DNA from: Sphingomonas sp. | GTDB lineage: Bacteria > Pseudomonadota > Alphaproteobacteria > Sphingomonadales > Sphingomonadaceae | Direction: 5' to 3' | DNA: 64,000 nucleotides | NCBI RefSeq assembly: GCF_004799495.1 | Contig: NZ_SSMY01000001.1 | Location: 186,001-250,000 of the forward strand | Part shown: piece after piece, positions 27,124 through 38,059 of the stretch | Position numbering within the stretch: the first letter of the stretch is position 1 | How the letters are laid out: every line of letters starts with the position of its first letter | Position numbers and translations under genes: made by a program | Notes under the pieces: generated by a model | Seen by the model: the letters and a program-made list of their open reading frames with translations, nothing else | Databases searched by the model: none | Told to the model about the DNA's origin: nothing

Positions 27124-28233
27124 GTGACCCACGCCCTTCTCCCCTCCGGCTTCCACGATCGCCTGCCCCCCGACGCCGATGCGGCGGCGCGGCTGGAGCG
27201 GCGCGTGCTCGATGCGGCGCGGTTCCACGGCTACGAGCGCGTCGACCCGCCGCTCGCCGAGTTCGAGGACGCGCTCAGCCACCGGCTCAAGTCGGCGCGG
27301 GCGCAAGATTCGGTGCGCTTCGTCGATCCGGTCAGCCAGCGCACCCTTGCGATCCGGCCCGACATCACCGCGCAGGTCGGACGGATCGCCGCGACTCGGA
27401 TGGGGCACCACCCGCGCCCGGTGCGGCTGAGCTATGCCGGGTCGGTGCTGCGGCTGCGCGCGTCGCAGCTGTCACCCGAGCGCGAGCGGCGCCAGGCCGG
27501 GTGCGAGCTGATCGGGCTCGATACCGTCGCGGCGGCGCGCGAGATCGTGCTCGTCGCGGTCGAGGCGCTCGAGGCCGCGGGCGTGACGGGCGTGTCGATC
27601 GACTTCACCCTGCCCGACCTGCTCGGCGTGCTGAGCGCGGGGCCGTTTCCGCTGGGCGATGAGTCGCTCGACGATCTCGCCAATCGTCTCGATGCAAAGG
27701 ATGCCGGCGGGGTCGCGGCGATCGCGCCGGCGTACCTGCCGCTGATCGAGGCGGCTGGACCATTCGACGCCGCGCACGACCGGCTGTGCGCGTTCGACGC
27801 GGGCGGCGCGCTGACCAGCCGGCTCGACGGCTTGTGGCACGTGGCAGAAGCCGTGCGCGGCCGCGTCGCGCTGACGCTCGACCCGACCGAACGCCACGGG
27901 TTCGAATATCAGACATGGCTCGGCTTCTCGCTGTTCGCGTCGGGCACGCGCGGCGAGATCGGGCGCGGCGGCAGTTACACGATCGTGCACGAGGACGGCG
28001 CCGAGGAAGCCGCGATCGGCTTCTCGCTCTACATCGACGCGATCGTCGCGGCGGCGTCGGACGAGGAACGGCGGCGGCTGTTCGTGCCGCTCGGCACCGA
28101 TCCTGCGCTCGCGGCGAAGCTGCGCGGCGAAGGCTGGGTCACCGTCGCCGCACTGGAAGCGGGCGATACGCCCGAGGCGCAACTCTGCACCCACGTTCTG
28201 GCCGGTACCGACCCGCGCCCATTGAAAGGATAA
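27124..28233 (+). CDS. hisZ: ATP phosphoribosyltransferase regulatory subunit HisZ
   Basis: HisZ is a HisRS-like subunit that activates short-form HisG in histidine synthesis. The 369-residue protein has class II tRNA-synthetase-like segments (TLAIRPDITAQVGRIAATRM, QAGCELIGLD, EIGRGGSYTI) but lacks a complete set of histidyl-tRNA synthetase motifs, as expected for HisZ. Start GTG 27124 is 24 bp after serA. The catalytic hisG is not in this window. Confidence 0.88.
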   Translation: MTHALLPSGFHDRLPPDADAAARLERRVLDAARFHGYERVDPPLAEFEDALSHRLKSARAQDSVRFVDPVSQRTLAIRPDITAQVGRIAATRMGHHPRPVRLSYAGSVLRLRASQLSPERERRQAGCELIGLDTVAAAREIVLVAVEALEAAGVTGVSIDFTLPDLLGVLSAGPFPLGDESLDDLANRLDAKDAGGVAAIAPAYLPLIEAAGPFDAAHDRLCAFDAGGALTSRLDGLWHVAEAVRGRVALTLDPTERHGFEYQTWLGFSLFASGTRGEIGRGGSYTIVHEDGAEEAAIGFSLYIDAIVAAASDEERRRLFVPLGTDPALAAKLRGEGWVTVAALEAGDTPEAQLCTHVLAGTDPRPLKG

Positions 28234-28236
28234 GTC

Positions 28237-29538
<1,302 letters not shown>

Positions 29539-29558
29539 CAGTCGGGGGAGGGGGAAAC

Positions 29559-30188
29559 ATGCCACTTCACGTCATCGGGTCGGGCCTGGGCCGGACGGGC
29601 ACCAAGTCGCTGCAAACCGCGCTCAACATGCTGGGTGTCGGCCCATGCCACCATATGGTCGAGGTGTTCGCGCATCCCGAAAGCATGGCGCTGTGGGTCG
29701 AGGCGGCGAAGGGCCGGCCCGATTGGGATGCGATCTTCGCCAACTATGGCTCGGCGGTCGATTATCCGACGGCGGCCTTTTGGCGCGAGCTTGCGGACTA
29801 TTATCCGGACGCCAAGATCATCCACACCGTGCGCGACCCGGATAAATGGTTCGAATCGACGCAGGCGACGATCTTCGCCCCGCAAGGCCCCGTCGCCAAC
29901 GCGAGTGCCGACGCCGGACCGATGGGCGAATTCTTCGCCAGCATCATGGGGCCGATGGCCGGGCGCATGGCCGACCGCGCGTTCATGACCGACTATTTCC
30001 GGCGGCACAGCGCGGAAGTCGAAGCCGAGATCGCGCCCGACCGGCTGCTGGTCTATCAAGCGGGGCAGGGCTGGGAACCGCTGTGCAGCTTCCTTGGCGT
30101 GCCGGTCCCCGCCGAGCCCTATCCGTCGGAAAACAGCCGCGCCGAATTCATCGCCCGCATCCAGGCGCACCAACCGGGCGTGCAATAA
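29559..30188 (+). CDS. Sulfotransferase family protein
   Basis: A 209-residue P-loop protein of the sulfotransferase_4 type. The N-terminal GSGLGRTGTKSLQTALNMLG is the PAPS-binding loop, and IIHTVRDPDKWFEST is the second, 3'-phosphate-binding segment. It may transfer sulfate to a small molecule or have lost that activity; the acceptor is unknown. It follows purA by 20 bp and may be expressed with it. Its stop overlaps the terminator of the convergent gene. Confidence 0.75.
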   Translation: MPLHVIGSGLGRTGTKSLQTALNMLGVGPCHHMVEVFAHPESMALWVEAAKGRPDWDAIFANYGSAVDYPTAAFWRELADYYPDAKIIHTVRDPDKWFESTQATIFAPQGPVANASADAGPMGEFFASIMGPMAGRMADRAFMTDYFRRHSAEVEAEIAPDRLLVYQAGQGWEPLCSFLGVPVPAEPYPSENSRAEFIARIQAHQPGVQ

Positions 30189-30226
30189 AAAGGCCAGCCC
30201 GCAAGCGGGACGCTCGCGGACTGGCC
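30186..30226 (-). terminator. Rho-independent terminator for the minus-strand gene
   Basis: On the minus strand: GGCCAG-N-CCGC ... GCGG-N-CTGGCC stem followed by TTTTT, directly after the stop of the 30252-30566 gene. It overlaps the stop codon of the convergent sulfotransferase gene. Confidence 0.7.
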
Positions 30227-30251
30227 CATCGAAGCAAACCCCGCAGCGAGG

Positions 30252-30566
30252 TTATTTCTTTTTCTTCTTCTTGGCGGCGGCGGTCGCCGACGTATCGGCC
30301 GTCGTGCCGGTATCGCTCGTCATCGCGCTCGTGGCGGTGTTCGCCGCCGCATCGGCGGCCGGGGTGGCTGCGGTGGCATCGACGCTGGATGATGTGCTGG
30401 TGTCGGGCGCCGAAACGGGCGGGGTCGAGACTGGCGGAACGGTCATGCTCGGGGTCGAAACCGAGGGAATTGTGGCTTGCGGTGTCGAGACCGACGGCAG
30501 GGTCTGCGCGCTCGCAACGCCAGAGGTGCCGGCGATCAGCGCACCGGCGAGAATAACCAACTTCAT
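30252..30566 (-). CDS. Secreted low-complexity repeat protein with poly-lysine tail
   Basis: A 104-residue protein: signal peptide (MKLVILAGALIAGTSGVASA, cleavage near AQ), then tandem Pro/Ser/Thr repeats of the type PSVSTPQATI and PSVSTPSMTV, an Ala/Thr/Asp-rich stretch, and a tail of six lysines at the C-terminus. It should be disordered and exported, with a positively charged end that could contact polyanions at the cell surface. No family recognised. It is flanked by its own terminator. Confidence 0.65.
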   Translation of the reverse strand: MKLVILAGALIAGTSGVASAQTLPSVSTPQATIPSVSTPSMTVPPVSTPPVSAPDTSTSSSVDATAATPAADAAANTATSAMTSDTGTTADTSATAAAKKKKKK

Positions 30567-30696
30567 GCAAAATTCTCCTGGTCCGATGATGGACACCGTT
30601 TCGAAGAATCCGCAGCGGCAAAGGCTCCGCGTAGCGTCCCCGAAACCGACCGGCTGGGCGTAGGGCGGGCCGAAACCGGGATCGGCGGCGCGGGAC

Positions 30697-31764
30697 TCAG
30701 CCGACCTGCGCGCGGTGGAGCAATTTCTGGTCGGCGAGGACGAGCGCGACCATCGCCTCGACGACGGGCACGCCGCGGATGCCGACGCAGGGGTCGTGGC
30801 GGCCCTTCGTGGCGATATCGGTTGCCTCACCGTCGCGGGTGATCGTCTCGACGGGGGTCAGGATCGAGCTGGTCGGCTTGAACGCGACGCGCAAGGTGAT
30901 CGGCTGGCCGGTCGAAATGCCGCCCGCGATCCCCCCGGCATGGTTGGCGAGGAATTCGGGACCGTTCTCGCCCGGGCGCATCGCGTCGGCGTTCTGCTCG
31001 CCCGACAGCGAAGCCGCGCCGAAACCATCGCCGATCTCGACGCCCTTGACCGCGTTGATCCCCATGCAGGCGTGTGCGAGCTCGGCGTCGAGCTTGGCAT
31101 AGAGCGGCGCCCCCCAGCCGGCGGGCACCCCGGTCGCCTCGCATGCGATGACCGCGCCGAGCGACGATCCGGCCTTCCGTGCACTGTCGACCAGCGCTTC
31201 CCAGCGTTTCGCCGCATCGGCATCGGGGCAGAAGAACGGGTTGTTGGCGATCTCCGCGGCGTCGAAATTCGCAGGGTCGATCGCGTCGCCACCGATCGCC
31301 TCGACCCAGGCAGTGATCGTCACCTCGGGGATGACCAGCCGCGCCACCGCGCCCGCCGCGACCCGGCTCGCCGTCTCGCGTGCCGAGGATCGCCCGCCGC
31401 CGCGATAGTCGCGGAACCCGTATTTGGCGTCGTAGGCGTAATCGGCGTGGCCGGGGCGATAGGCGGCCGCGACCTCGCTGTAATCCTTCGATCGCTGATC
31501 CACGTTCTCGATCATCAGGCTAATCGGCGTGCCGGTGGTTTTCCCCTCGAATACTCCCGACAGGATGCGCACCTGATCAGGCTCCTGCCGCTGCGTGGTG
31601 AAGCGCGATTGCCCCGGCCGCCGCGCGTCGAGGAACGGCTGGATGTCCCTTTCGCTCAGCGCCAGCCCCGGCGGGCACCCGTCGACCACTGCGCCGATCG
31701 ACGGCCCGTGGCTCTCTCCCCAAGTCGTAAAGCGGAAGACGTGGCCGAAGCTGTTGTAGCTCAC
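30697..31764 (-). CDS. aroC: Chorismate synthase
   Basis: Last step of the shikimate pathway (EPSP to chorismate, FMN-dependent). The 355-residue protein starts at GTG 31764 ([23 protein letters not shown]/catalytic His), with [31 protein letters not shown] positions carrying the second set of conserved residues, and [29 protein letters not shown] at the C-terminus. It lies 4 bp after fabI. Confidence 0.95.
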   Translation of the reverse strand: MSYNSFGHVFRFTTWGESHGPSIGAVVDGCPPGLALSERDIQPFLDARRPGQSRFTTQRQEPDQVRILSGVFEGKTTGTPISLMIENVDQRSKDYSEVAAAYRPGHADYAYDAKYGFRDYRGGGRSSARETASRVAAGAVARLVIPEVTITAWVEAIGGDAIDPANFDAAEIANNPFFCPDADAAKRWEALVDSARKAGSSLGAVIACEATGVPAGWGAPLYAKLDAELAHACMGINAVKGVEIGDGFGAASLSGEQNADAMRPGENGPEFLANHAGGIAGGISTGQPITLRVAFKPTSSILTPVETITRDGEATDIATKGRHDPCVGIRGVPVVEAMVALVLADQKLLHRAQVG

Positions 31765-31768
31765 CCCG

Positions 31769-32572
31769 TCAGACCAATGCGATGTCCGGCGCGTCCTCGG
31801 CCTTCATGCCGATGACGTTATAGCCGGCGTCGACGTGATGGATTTCGCCGGTGACACCGCTCGACAGGTCGCTGCACAGGTACAGCCCCGCGCCGCCGAC
31901 ATCCTCGATCGTGACGTTGCGCTTGAGCGGCGAATTATATTCGTTCCACTTCAGGATCAGGTTGAAATCACCGATGCCCCGCGCCGCGAGCGTCTGGATC
32001 GGGCCGGCGGAGATCGCGTTGACGCGGATATTGTCGCGCCCCAGGTCGACCGCCATATATTTGACGCTGGTCTCCAGCGCCGCCTTCGCGAGCCCCATGA
32101 CGTTGTAGTGCGGGATCACCTTCTCCGCGCCGTAATAGCTCAGCGTCAGGAGCGACCCGCCGTTGGGCATCATCGCCGCAGCACGCTGCGCCACGGCGAC
32201 GAACGAATAGACGCTGATGTTCATCGTCATCAGGAAATTGTCGAGCGTGGTGTCGACGAAGCGCCCGCGCAACTGGGTCTTGTCGGAAAAGCCGATCGCG
32301 TGGACGACGAAGTCGAGCGTCGGCCAATCCTTCGCCAGCTCGGCGAAGGTACGATCGAGGCTCGCCATGTCGCCAACGTCGCAGTCGAACAGCCGCGCGA
32401 CCCCCAGTTGCTCGGCGAGCGGACGGACGCGCTTCTCCATCGCTTCGCCCTGATAGCTGAACGCGAGCTCCGCGCCCTGGTCAGCCAGCTGTTTCGCAAT
32501 CCCCCAGGCGAGGCTCTTGTCGTTGGCGAGGCCCATGATCAGCCCGCGCTTGCCCTGCATCAGTCCGGTCAC
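31769..32572 (-). CDS. fabI: Enoyl-[acyl-carrier-protein] reductase (NADH)
   Basis: Reduces enoyl-ACP in fatty-acid elongation, the triclosan target. The 267-residue SDR-fold protein has the FabI dyad Y156 and K163 with Y156-x6-K163 spacing and [20 protein letters not shown] cofactor loop, plus [13 protein letters not shown]. Start GTG 32572 overlaps the YihY stop (GTGA); an internal ATG at 32560 is an alternative. It is read with aroC just downstream. Confidence 0.93.
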   Translation of the reverse strand: MTGLMQGKRGLIMGLANDKSLAWGIAKQLADQGAELAFSYQGEAMEKRVRPLAEQLGVARLFDCDVGDMASLDRTFAELAKDWPTLDFVVHAIGFSDKTQLRGRFVDTTLDNFLMTMNISVYSFVAVAQRAAAMMPNGGSLLTLSYYGAEKVIPHYNVMGLAKAALETSVKYMAVDLGRDNIRVNAISAGPIQTLAARGIGDFNLILKWNEYNSPLKRNVTIEDVGGAGLYLCSDLSSGVTGEIHHVDAGYNVIGMKAEDAPDIALV

Positions 32573-33513
32573 GTCGCGACAGCCTCCGTATTAATGGTGC
32601 CGGGTTCCCTTACGTCCTCCAACGGGGTCTCGGCTAGTGCCGCGTTCAAATGCGCGCCGATCGAGATGCCGAACCCGATGATCCAGAAGAACAGCAACGT
32701 CACGATCACCCCGGCGAGACTGCCGTAGGTAAGGTCGTACCCGCCGAATTGCGCGAGGACGACGGGGAGGAGCAAGGTCGCGCTGATCCACCACACCGTG
32801 GTGAACAAGGCACCCGGCCAGCGCGGGCACGCCTTGACCCGGTACTTGCTGGGCGTGACCGAAAAGAACAGCATGTAGAGCGCGAAATACATCACGAGCC
32901 CCGGGACGATCCGCGACACGCCGATCCACCCGGCGACATCCTGTGCCCAGGGGAGCAGGCGATAGACGAACTGCTCGACGATGGTGAGCAGCCCCTGCAC
33001 CAGGAAGGCGAGCATCGCGAGCACCACCGAGCTGATGATGATGACCATCGACCCCAGCCGATAGCGCCAGAACGGCTTGTCGAAGCGAATCCCATAGGCG
33101 CGGCGGAACACGTCGCGGATCGTCTCGACGAAGCTGCCGACGGTCCATAATGCGACCAGCGCGCCGAGGATGAGCAGCGTGCCCGTGCGCGCGGCGAGCA
33201 CATCCTCGATCGGTTTCCGGAGAATTTCGCCGACACTCGGCGGCAGCGTGTAGAGGAACGATTCGACCGCCCGCGCGGTCTCGCGGCTCTGGCCGAAGAT
33301 CGATGCGATCGCCGCGGCCAGGATGAAGAACGGGAACACCGTCATCAGCGCGAGATAGGCGAGGTTCCCGGCATACATGAAGCCGTTGTCGAAAATGCCG
33401 ATGACGACGCGTCTGGTGACGATCCACGCCCGCGTCCAGACCGGCTTGCCCCGGCGCTCGTGATACCCGCGCTCGGCGCGGAGTTCGGGCGATTCGGGGG
33501 ATAGGTGCGACAT
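32569..33513 (-). CDS. YihY/BrkB family membrane protein
   Basis: A 314-residue integral membrane protein with about six transmembrane helices and the YihY signature GNLAYLALMTVFPFFILAA near the N-terminus, followed by WRYRLGSMVIIISSVV and PGALFTTVWWISATLLLP. Despite the old RNase BN name, members are not RNases; their function is unclear. The stop overlaps the fabI start, so the two are coupled. Confidence 0.88.
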   Translation of the reverse strand: MSHLSPESPELRAERGYHERRGKPVWTRAWIVTRRVVIGIFDNGFMYAGNLAYLALMTVFPFFILAAAIASIFGQSRETARAVESFLYTLPPSVGEILRKPIEDVLAARTGTLLILGALVALWTVGSFVETIRDVFRRAYGIRFDKPFWRYRLGSMVIIISSVVLAMLAFLVQGLLTIVEQFVYRLLPWAQDVAGWIGVSRIVPGLVMYFALYMLFFSVTPSKYRVKACPRWPGALFTTVWWISATLLLPVVLAQFGGYDLTYGSLAGVIVTLLFFWIIGFGISIGAHLNAALAETPLEDVREPGTINTEAVAT

Positions 33514-33521
33514 TTACCCGA

Positions 33522-34445
33522 TCAGACGCCCATGTTCCCGCGCGGGTTCCGGTCCTTGTCCTTCCAGCCCTGGACGAATTCGACCAGCGCGTCGTCGTCG
33601 ACGGGCAGATCGACCATCAAGGTGACGAGCTGATCGCCCCGCGCGCCGCCCTTCTTGTGGAACCCCTTGCCCTTGAGCCGCAGCACCTTGCCCGACGACG
33701 ATCCCTTGGGGATGGTCAACATCACCGCCTTGTCGGCGGTCGGCACGCGCACGCTCGCGCCGAGCACGGCTTCGGACAGGCTGATCGGCAAGTCGATGCG
33801 GATATCGTCGCCGTCGCGCGTGAAGAAGCGGTGCGGCTGAACCTCGATCGTGATGATCGCGTCGCCCGCGCCGCCCGGGCCGGGCTGGCCCTTGCCGGTG
33901 AGGCGCATCTGCGTGCCCGTCTCGACCCCCGCGGGAAGCTTGAGGTCGATCGTCTTGCCGTCGGCGAGCGTGATCCGCTGGGGTGCGAGCGTCGCCGCGT
34001 CGACGAACGGCACGGTCAGGCGATACGCGGCGTTCGCGCCCTTGGGCTGCTGGCGCCGCCCGAACCCGCTGGCGAACCCGCCGCCGCGCCCGAACAGCCC
34101 GCCGAGCAGGTCCTCGAAGTCGCCGCCTCCCTGGCCGCCGCCGCCGAAATCGAAGTTGGCGCCCTGCCCCGGGCGAAACCCGCCCTGCTGCCCGCCGCCA
34201 TAGCCGAACGGCATCGCCGGGTTGCCGTCGGCGTCGATCTCCCCCCGGTCGAACCGCGCGCGCTTGTCCTTGTCGGTCAAGAGGTCGTACGCCGCGGTCA
34301 CCTGGCTGAACTTCTCCGACGCCTTGGGATTGTCCTTGTTGCGGTCGGGGTGCAGCTCTTTCGCGAGCTTGCGGTACGCCTTCTTGATCGCGGCTTCGTC
34401 CGCGCCGCGCGCGACACCGAGGGTGGAATAGGGGTCAGCTGCCAT
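33522..34445 (-). CDS. DnaJ C-terminal/CbpA-type J protein
   Basis: A 307-residue class B Hsp40: J domain (1-68) with HPD at residues 32-34 (KELHPDRN), a Gly/Phe-rich linker (about 78-135), and two C-terminal beta-sandwich substrate-binding domains (RLTVPFVDAATLAPQ...VRVPTADKAVMLTIP). It has no Cys-rich zinc finger, so it is CbpA-type rather than DnaJ proper. It should deliver clients to DnaK. No dnaK is nearby. Confidence 0.9.
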   Translation of the reverse strand: MAADPYSTLGVARGADEAAIKKAYRKLAKELHPDRNKDNPKASEKFSQVTAAYDLLTDKDKRARFDRGEIDADGNPAMPFGYGGGQQGGFRPGQGANFDFGGGGQGGGDFEDLLGGLFGRGGGFASGFGRRQQPKGANAAYRLTVPFVDAATLAPQRITLADGKTIDLKLPAGVETGTQMRLTGKGQPGPGGAGDAIITIEVQPHRFFTRDGDDIRIDLPISLSEAVLGASVRVPTADKAVMLTIPKGSSSGKVLRLKGKGFHKKGGARGDQLVTLMVDLPVDDDALVEFVQGWKDKDRNPRGNMGV

Positions 34446-34493
34446 ATCGGCTCGCTATTTGGGGGATGACGCGGCGGAGCGCAAACGCAACCG

Positions 34494-35372
34494 TCAGCCG
34501 ACCGGCGCCACGTCCACGCTGACCTCCATCTTCTGCGCGCCCGACCCCAGCACGATGCCGTCGATCGGTGCGATTTCGGCATAGTCGCGGCCGATCGCCA
34601 TCACGATATGGTCGCCCGCCATCCAGATGCCGTTGGTCGGGTCGAGCCCGATCCAGCCGCGCTCGGGCCCGCACCACAGCAGCACCCAGGCGTGGGTCGC
34701 ATCGGCGCCGACCAACCGCTCCTGCCCCGGCGGCGGGATCGTGCGGATATAGCCCGACACGTACGCCGCGGGCAGTCCGGCGGCGCGCAGGCCGGTGATC
34801 ATGATCTGCGTGAGGTCCTGACACACGCCGCGGCGCTTGAGGAACGCTTCGCGCGGCGGCGTATCGACCAGGGTAGCGGTCGGATCGAACGCGAAATCGC
34901 GCTGGATGCGGCGGGCAAGCGCGATCCCGGCTTCGAGCGCGCCGCGGTCGGGCGACAATTCCTCCGCGCACCATGCGGCGATATCGGCGTCGAGCGGGAT
35001 CAGCGGCGAGGGGTAGAGATAGGCGGTCGGGCCGGCGGGGCCGAGCTCACGGTCGGCGCGGGCGAGCGTCGCGACCTCGGCGAGCGTCGGGTCGTCCGGA
35101 TCGGGCACCGGGACGAACCGATCGACCGATACGCGCGACGCGCTTTCGATCGTTAGCGTGCGCACGCGTTCGCGCACCACCAGCCGCGTGACATTGGCAA
35201 GCCCTGCTTCGGCGAGCGCGGGCCGCATCTCGCCCGCCGGATTCACGGCGAGGTGATAGCTTTCGACCTTCTGCCCCGACCAATGGATCGGCTTCAGCCG
35301 CAAATTGCACCGCGCGAACGCGACGGGCTGGCCGTAATCGAACCGCGTGACGTGACGGATGTCGTAGATCAT
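34494..35372 (-). CDS. Transglutaminase-like cysteine protease family protein
   Basis: A 292-residue protein: N-terminal beta domain (MIYDIRHVTRFDYGQPVAFA) and a transglutaminase/papain-like core with the triad in GVCQDLTQIM (Cys), GADATHAWVLLW (His) and GLDPTNG (Asp). This family is found beside circularly permuted ATP-grasp and alpha-E proteins; the three are thought to act together on a peptide or amide substrate not yet identified. Here its partners are fused in the next gene upstream. Confidence 0.85.
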   Translation of the reverse strand: MIYDIRHVTRFDYGQPVAFARCNLRLKPIHWSGQKVESYHLAVNPAGEMRPALAEAGLANVTRLVVRERVRTLTIESASRVSVDRFVPVPDPDDPTLAEVATLARADRELGPAGPTAYLYPSPLIPLDADIAAWCAEELSPDRGALEAGIALARRIQRDFAFDPTATLVDTPPREAFLKRRGVCQDLTQIMITGLRAAGLPAAYVSGYIRTIPPPGQERLVGADATHAWVLLWCGPERGWIGLDPTNGIWMAGDHIVMAIGRDYAEIAPIDGIVLGSGAQKMEVSVDVAPVG

Positions 35373-35375
35373 CAA

Positions 35376-35506
35376 TCCTCCCCGGGACGGGGAGGGGGAC
35401 CGCCGCCAAAGGCGGTGGTGGAGGGGGCAGGCGGCAGGCGGCATCGCTCGTTGCCCGCCCCCTCCACCATGCTGCGCATGGTCCCCCTCCCCGTCCCGGG
35501 GAGGAA
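35376..35506. repeat. Palindromic repeat, inverted pair (CCTCCCC family)
   Basis: TCCTCCCCGGGACGGGGAGG at the left end, its inverted partner CTCCCCGTCCCGGGGAGGA at the right end, and between them a spacer with CCGCCGCCAAAGGCGGTGG and GGGGGCAGGCGGCAGGC. It separates the transglutaminase gene from the ATP-grasp/alpha-E gene. Same family as 736, 13185 and 39857. Confidence 0.85.
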
Positions 35507-35520
35507 TTTCGTTGGATCAA

Positions 35521-38004
35521 TCACGCCAATGTTAATCCACCGGCGCGCAACGGTTCCGCGCCCTGCAGGAAATAGCGCCGCGCGATCGCTTCGGACAGGC
35601 GCGTCAATTGGCGCTCGGCTTCCAGCAAATGCTCCACATCGAGGTTCGCGGCGCTGGTCGCGGCGAGTAACGCTTTCAATGCCAGCGCCTCGGCCTGCTG
35701 ATCCTCGGGCAGGCCGTCGTCGTGGAGCACGGGGAGTTGGTCGAGATGCGCGGCGATGCAATCGACCTGATACGCAAGGCTGCGCGGGTTGCCCGGATCG
35801 AGCGCGACGAGGTCGACCACGGGCACGCGCGCGATCCCGGTCAGGTAACGCTGGCGATACGAGATCTGGCTGTCGGCGAGGTCGAGCAGCGTCGAGAGGT
35901 CGTCGCTCGTCGCGCCCGCCAAGCCGAAGGTGCGCACCAGCCGCGTAACCACGATGCCGCGCTCGACCCGCCGGCCGAGGTCGTGGAAGCGCCACGACGC
36001 GGTGCGGCCCATATGCTCGGCGGCCAGCCCCGACAGCGCGGCGTAGCGGCGCTGCAGCGACCCGGCGCGATCGAGCATCGACCCGCCCTTCGCGGGATGC
36101 GGCGCATCGAGCAGGCGGATCATGTCGCCCGACAGACGGTCGCGCGACACGCCGGCGATGTTGCGCGCGAGGCGGTTGATCGCGGGGATATTGTGCCACC
36201 CCTCCTGGGCGTCGAGCGCGGTGCGCGCGAGCTGAACGAGATCGGGCCGCTTGAGCCGCTCGGGATGCGCCGCCGCGCCGCCTGCGACGACCAGCCCCGC
36301 CATCCGCCCGACGGTATCGTGATCAAGCGCCGCCCCGGCATCGGCGTCGATCGAATTGCCGAGCATCACGCGCACGATCGTGAGCAACGCCTCGCCGCGC
36401 TCCAGATAGCGCCCGAGCCAGTAGAAATTGTCCGCGACCCGGCTGGGCAGCGTACCCGGATTGCGGCGGACCTGGGTCGTGTCGGGCGCGGTGAGCAGCG
36501 AGTCGTGCGCCTGCTGGTTCGGGCTGTGCACCGCGACGTCGGCGGACCACAGCCCGTCGCCCATCACCGCCGCGCGGATATCGGCATGCTCGCCGATCCG
36601 CGCGAACCCGCCGGGGAGCACGGTCCAGTCGCCATCGGGCCCGCGCGCCGCGAACACGCGGAGCGTGAACGGCCGCGCGGCCAACTCGCTGTCGGCGGCC
36701 ACCGGCATGGTCGACAGGCGCACCATTTCCTGCCCGACATAATCCTGCGGGCGCTTGGCCATGTCGGCAAGCAACGCGGCGCGCCGGTCGGCCGACAGAT
36801 CGGCGCCCTGCACCGCACCGTCGGGCAGACCGAGCGGGTTGGCGCCAAATGCGGGGGCGACGCGCAACTCGCCGAGCCGCTGTTCGACCACGCCGCGCGC
36901 GCCATCGTCGCCGCACCACCAGGTCGCGATATTGGGGAGCAGCAGTCGCTCGCCGAGCAGCCTCCTCGCCAGCGCGGGCAGGAACGCCTGCATCGCGGGC
37001 GCCTCCATCACCCCTGCGCCGGGCGCGTTCGAGATCAGGACATTGTGCGCGGCGAACGCGTCGATCAGCCCGGGCACGCCGATCTGCGAGTGCGAATCGA
37101 ACGCGAGCGGGTCGAGCAAGCGCGGGTCGGCACGCTGCCACAAGGCATCGACGCGCTTCAGCCCGGCGATGGTGCGGACGTAGAGCCGGTCTTCGGTCAC
37201 CGTCAGGTCGGCGCCCTCGACCAGCAGGAAACCGAGATAGCGCGCGAGGTGCGCCTGTTCGGCATAGCTCGCGTTCCAGCGGCCCGGCGTCAGCAGCCCG
37301 ATCCGCGGCTCGGCGCGCTTGCACAGCTCGGCCAGCCCGTCGCGGAACGCCGCGAAGAACGGCGCGTGCCGCAGGATGTTGAGCCGCCCCTGCAACCCGC
37401 CGAGCGTGCGCGACGTGGCGAGCCGATTTTCGAGCGCATAGCCGGCGCCCGCGGGCGACCGGACGTGGTCGGCGAGCACGCGCCATTCGCCATCCGGCCC
37501 ACGCCCCACGTCGAACGCGACGAACTGGAGCTGGTACCCGCCCGGCACCGTCAGCCCGACCATCGGGCGCAGGAACAGCGGGCTGCCGTTGACCAGCGCC
37601 GCCGGGATCGCGCCGTCGGCGACCAGTTTCGCTTCGCCGTAGAGATCGGCGAGGATCGTCTCGAGCAGCCCCGCGCGTTGCGCCGCGCCCGCCGCGATGC
37701 CGTGCCATTCGTCCTCGCCGATCAGCAGCGGGACGGGGGAAACCGGCCACGGCCGCTCGTCGCTGTCGCCCGCGACGCGGAAGCCCGTGCCGATATCCTC
37801 GGCGTGACGCTGGACGCGGGCACGGGCATGGCCGAGATCGTCGCCGGCCGCGACCGCGAGTTCCTCGAACGCCGCTTCCCATGCCGTGACGTCGCCGTCC
37901 ACGACGACATCGCCCGCCCCGGCGCGGCCGCGATAGTCGGCGAGCCAGCGCGCGGCGTGCGCGCGGGCATCGAGCAATTCGTCTGTGGTCGCGCGGCTGG
38001 CCAT
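35521..38004 (-). CDS. Circularly permuted ATP-grasp / alpha-E fusion protein
   Basis: An 827-residue fusion. The first part (about residues 90-480) is a circularly permuted type-2 ATP-grasp, with GRLNILRHAPFFAAFRDG, LGFLLVEGADLTVTEDRLY, PLGLPDGAVQGADLSA, and PFTLRVFAARG. The last part (about 520-820) is an alpha-E domain (SRVADNFYWLGRYLERGEAL, RRVERGIVVTRLVR). In most bacteria these are separate adjacent genes; here they are one chain. Together with the transglutaminase this forms a conserved but uncharacterised set, probably for ATP-driven amide-bond formation or modification. Confidence 0.85.
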   Translation of the reverse strand: MASRATTDELLDARAHAARWLADYRGRAGAGDVVVDGDVTAWEAAFEELAVAAGDDLGHARARVQRHAEDIGTGFRVAGDSDERPWPVSPVPLLIGEDEWHGIAAGAAQRAGLLETILADLYGEAKLVADGAIPAALVNGSPLFLRPMVGLTVPGGYQLQFVAFDVGRGPDGEWRVLADHVRSPAGAGYALENRLATSRTLGGLQGRLNILRHAPFFAAFRDGLAELCKRAEPRIGLLTPGRWNASYAEQAHLARYLGFLLVEGADLTVTEDRLYVRTIAGLKRVDALWQRADPRLLDPLAFDSHSQIGVPGLIDAFAAHNVLISNAPGAGVMEAPAMQAFLPALARRLLGERLLLPNIATWWCGDDGARGVVEQRLGELRVAPAFGANPLGLPDGAVQGADLSADRRAALLADMAKRPQDYVGQEMVRLSTMPVAADSELAARPFTLRVFAARGPDGDWTVLPGGFARIGEHADIRAAVMGDGLWSADVAVHSPNQQAHDSLLTAPDTTQVRRNPGTLPSRVADNFYWLGRYLERGEALLTIVRVMLGNSIDADAGAALDHDTVGRMAGLVVAGGAAAHPERLKRPDLVQLARTALDAQEGWHNIPAINRLARNIAGVSRDRLSGDMIRLLDAPHPAKGGSMLDRAGSLQRRYAALSGLAAEHMGRTASWRFHDLGRRVERGIVVTRLVRTFGLAGATSDDLSTLLDLADSQISYRQRYLTGIARVPVVDLVALDPGNPRSLAYQVDCIAAHLDQLPVLHDDGLPEDQQAEALALKALLAATSAANLDVEHLLEAERQLTRLSEAIARRYFLQGAEPLRAGGLTLA

Positions 38005-38059
38005 GATGTCCCCGTCGCCGATTCGACCACACTCCATGCTGCGAGGCAACATGGATTAG

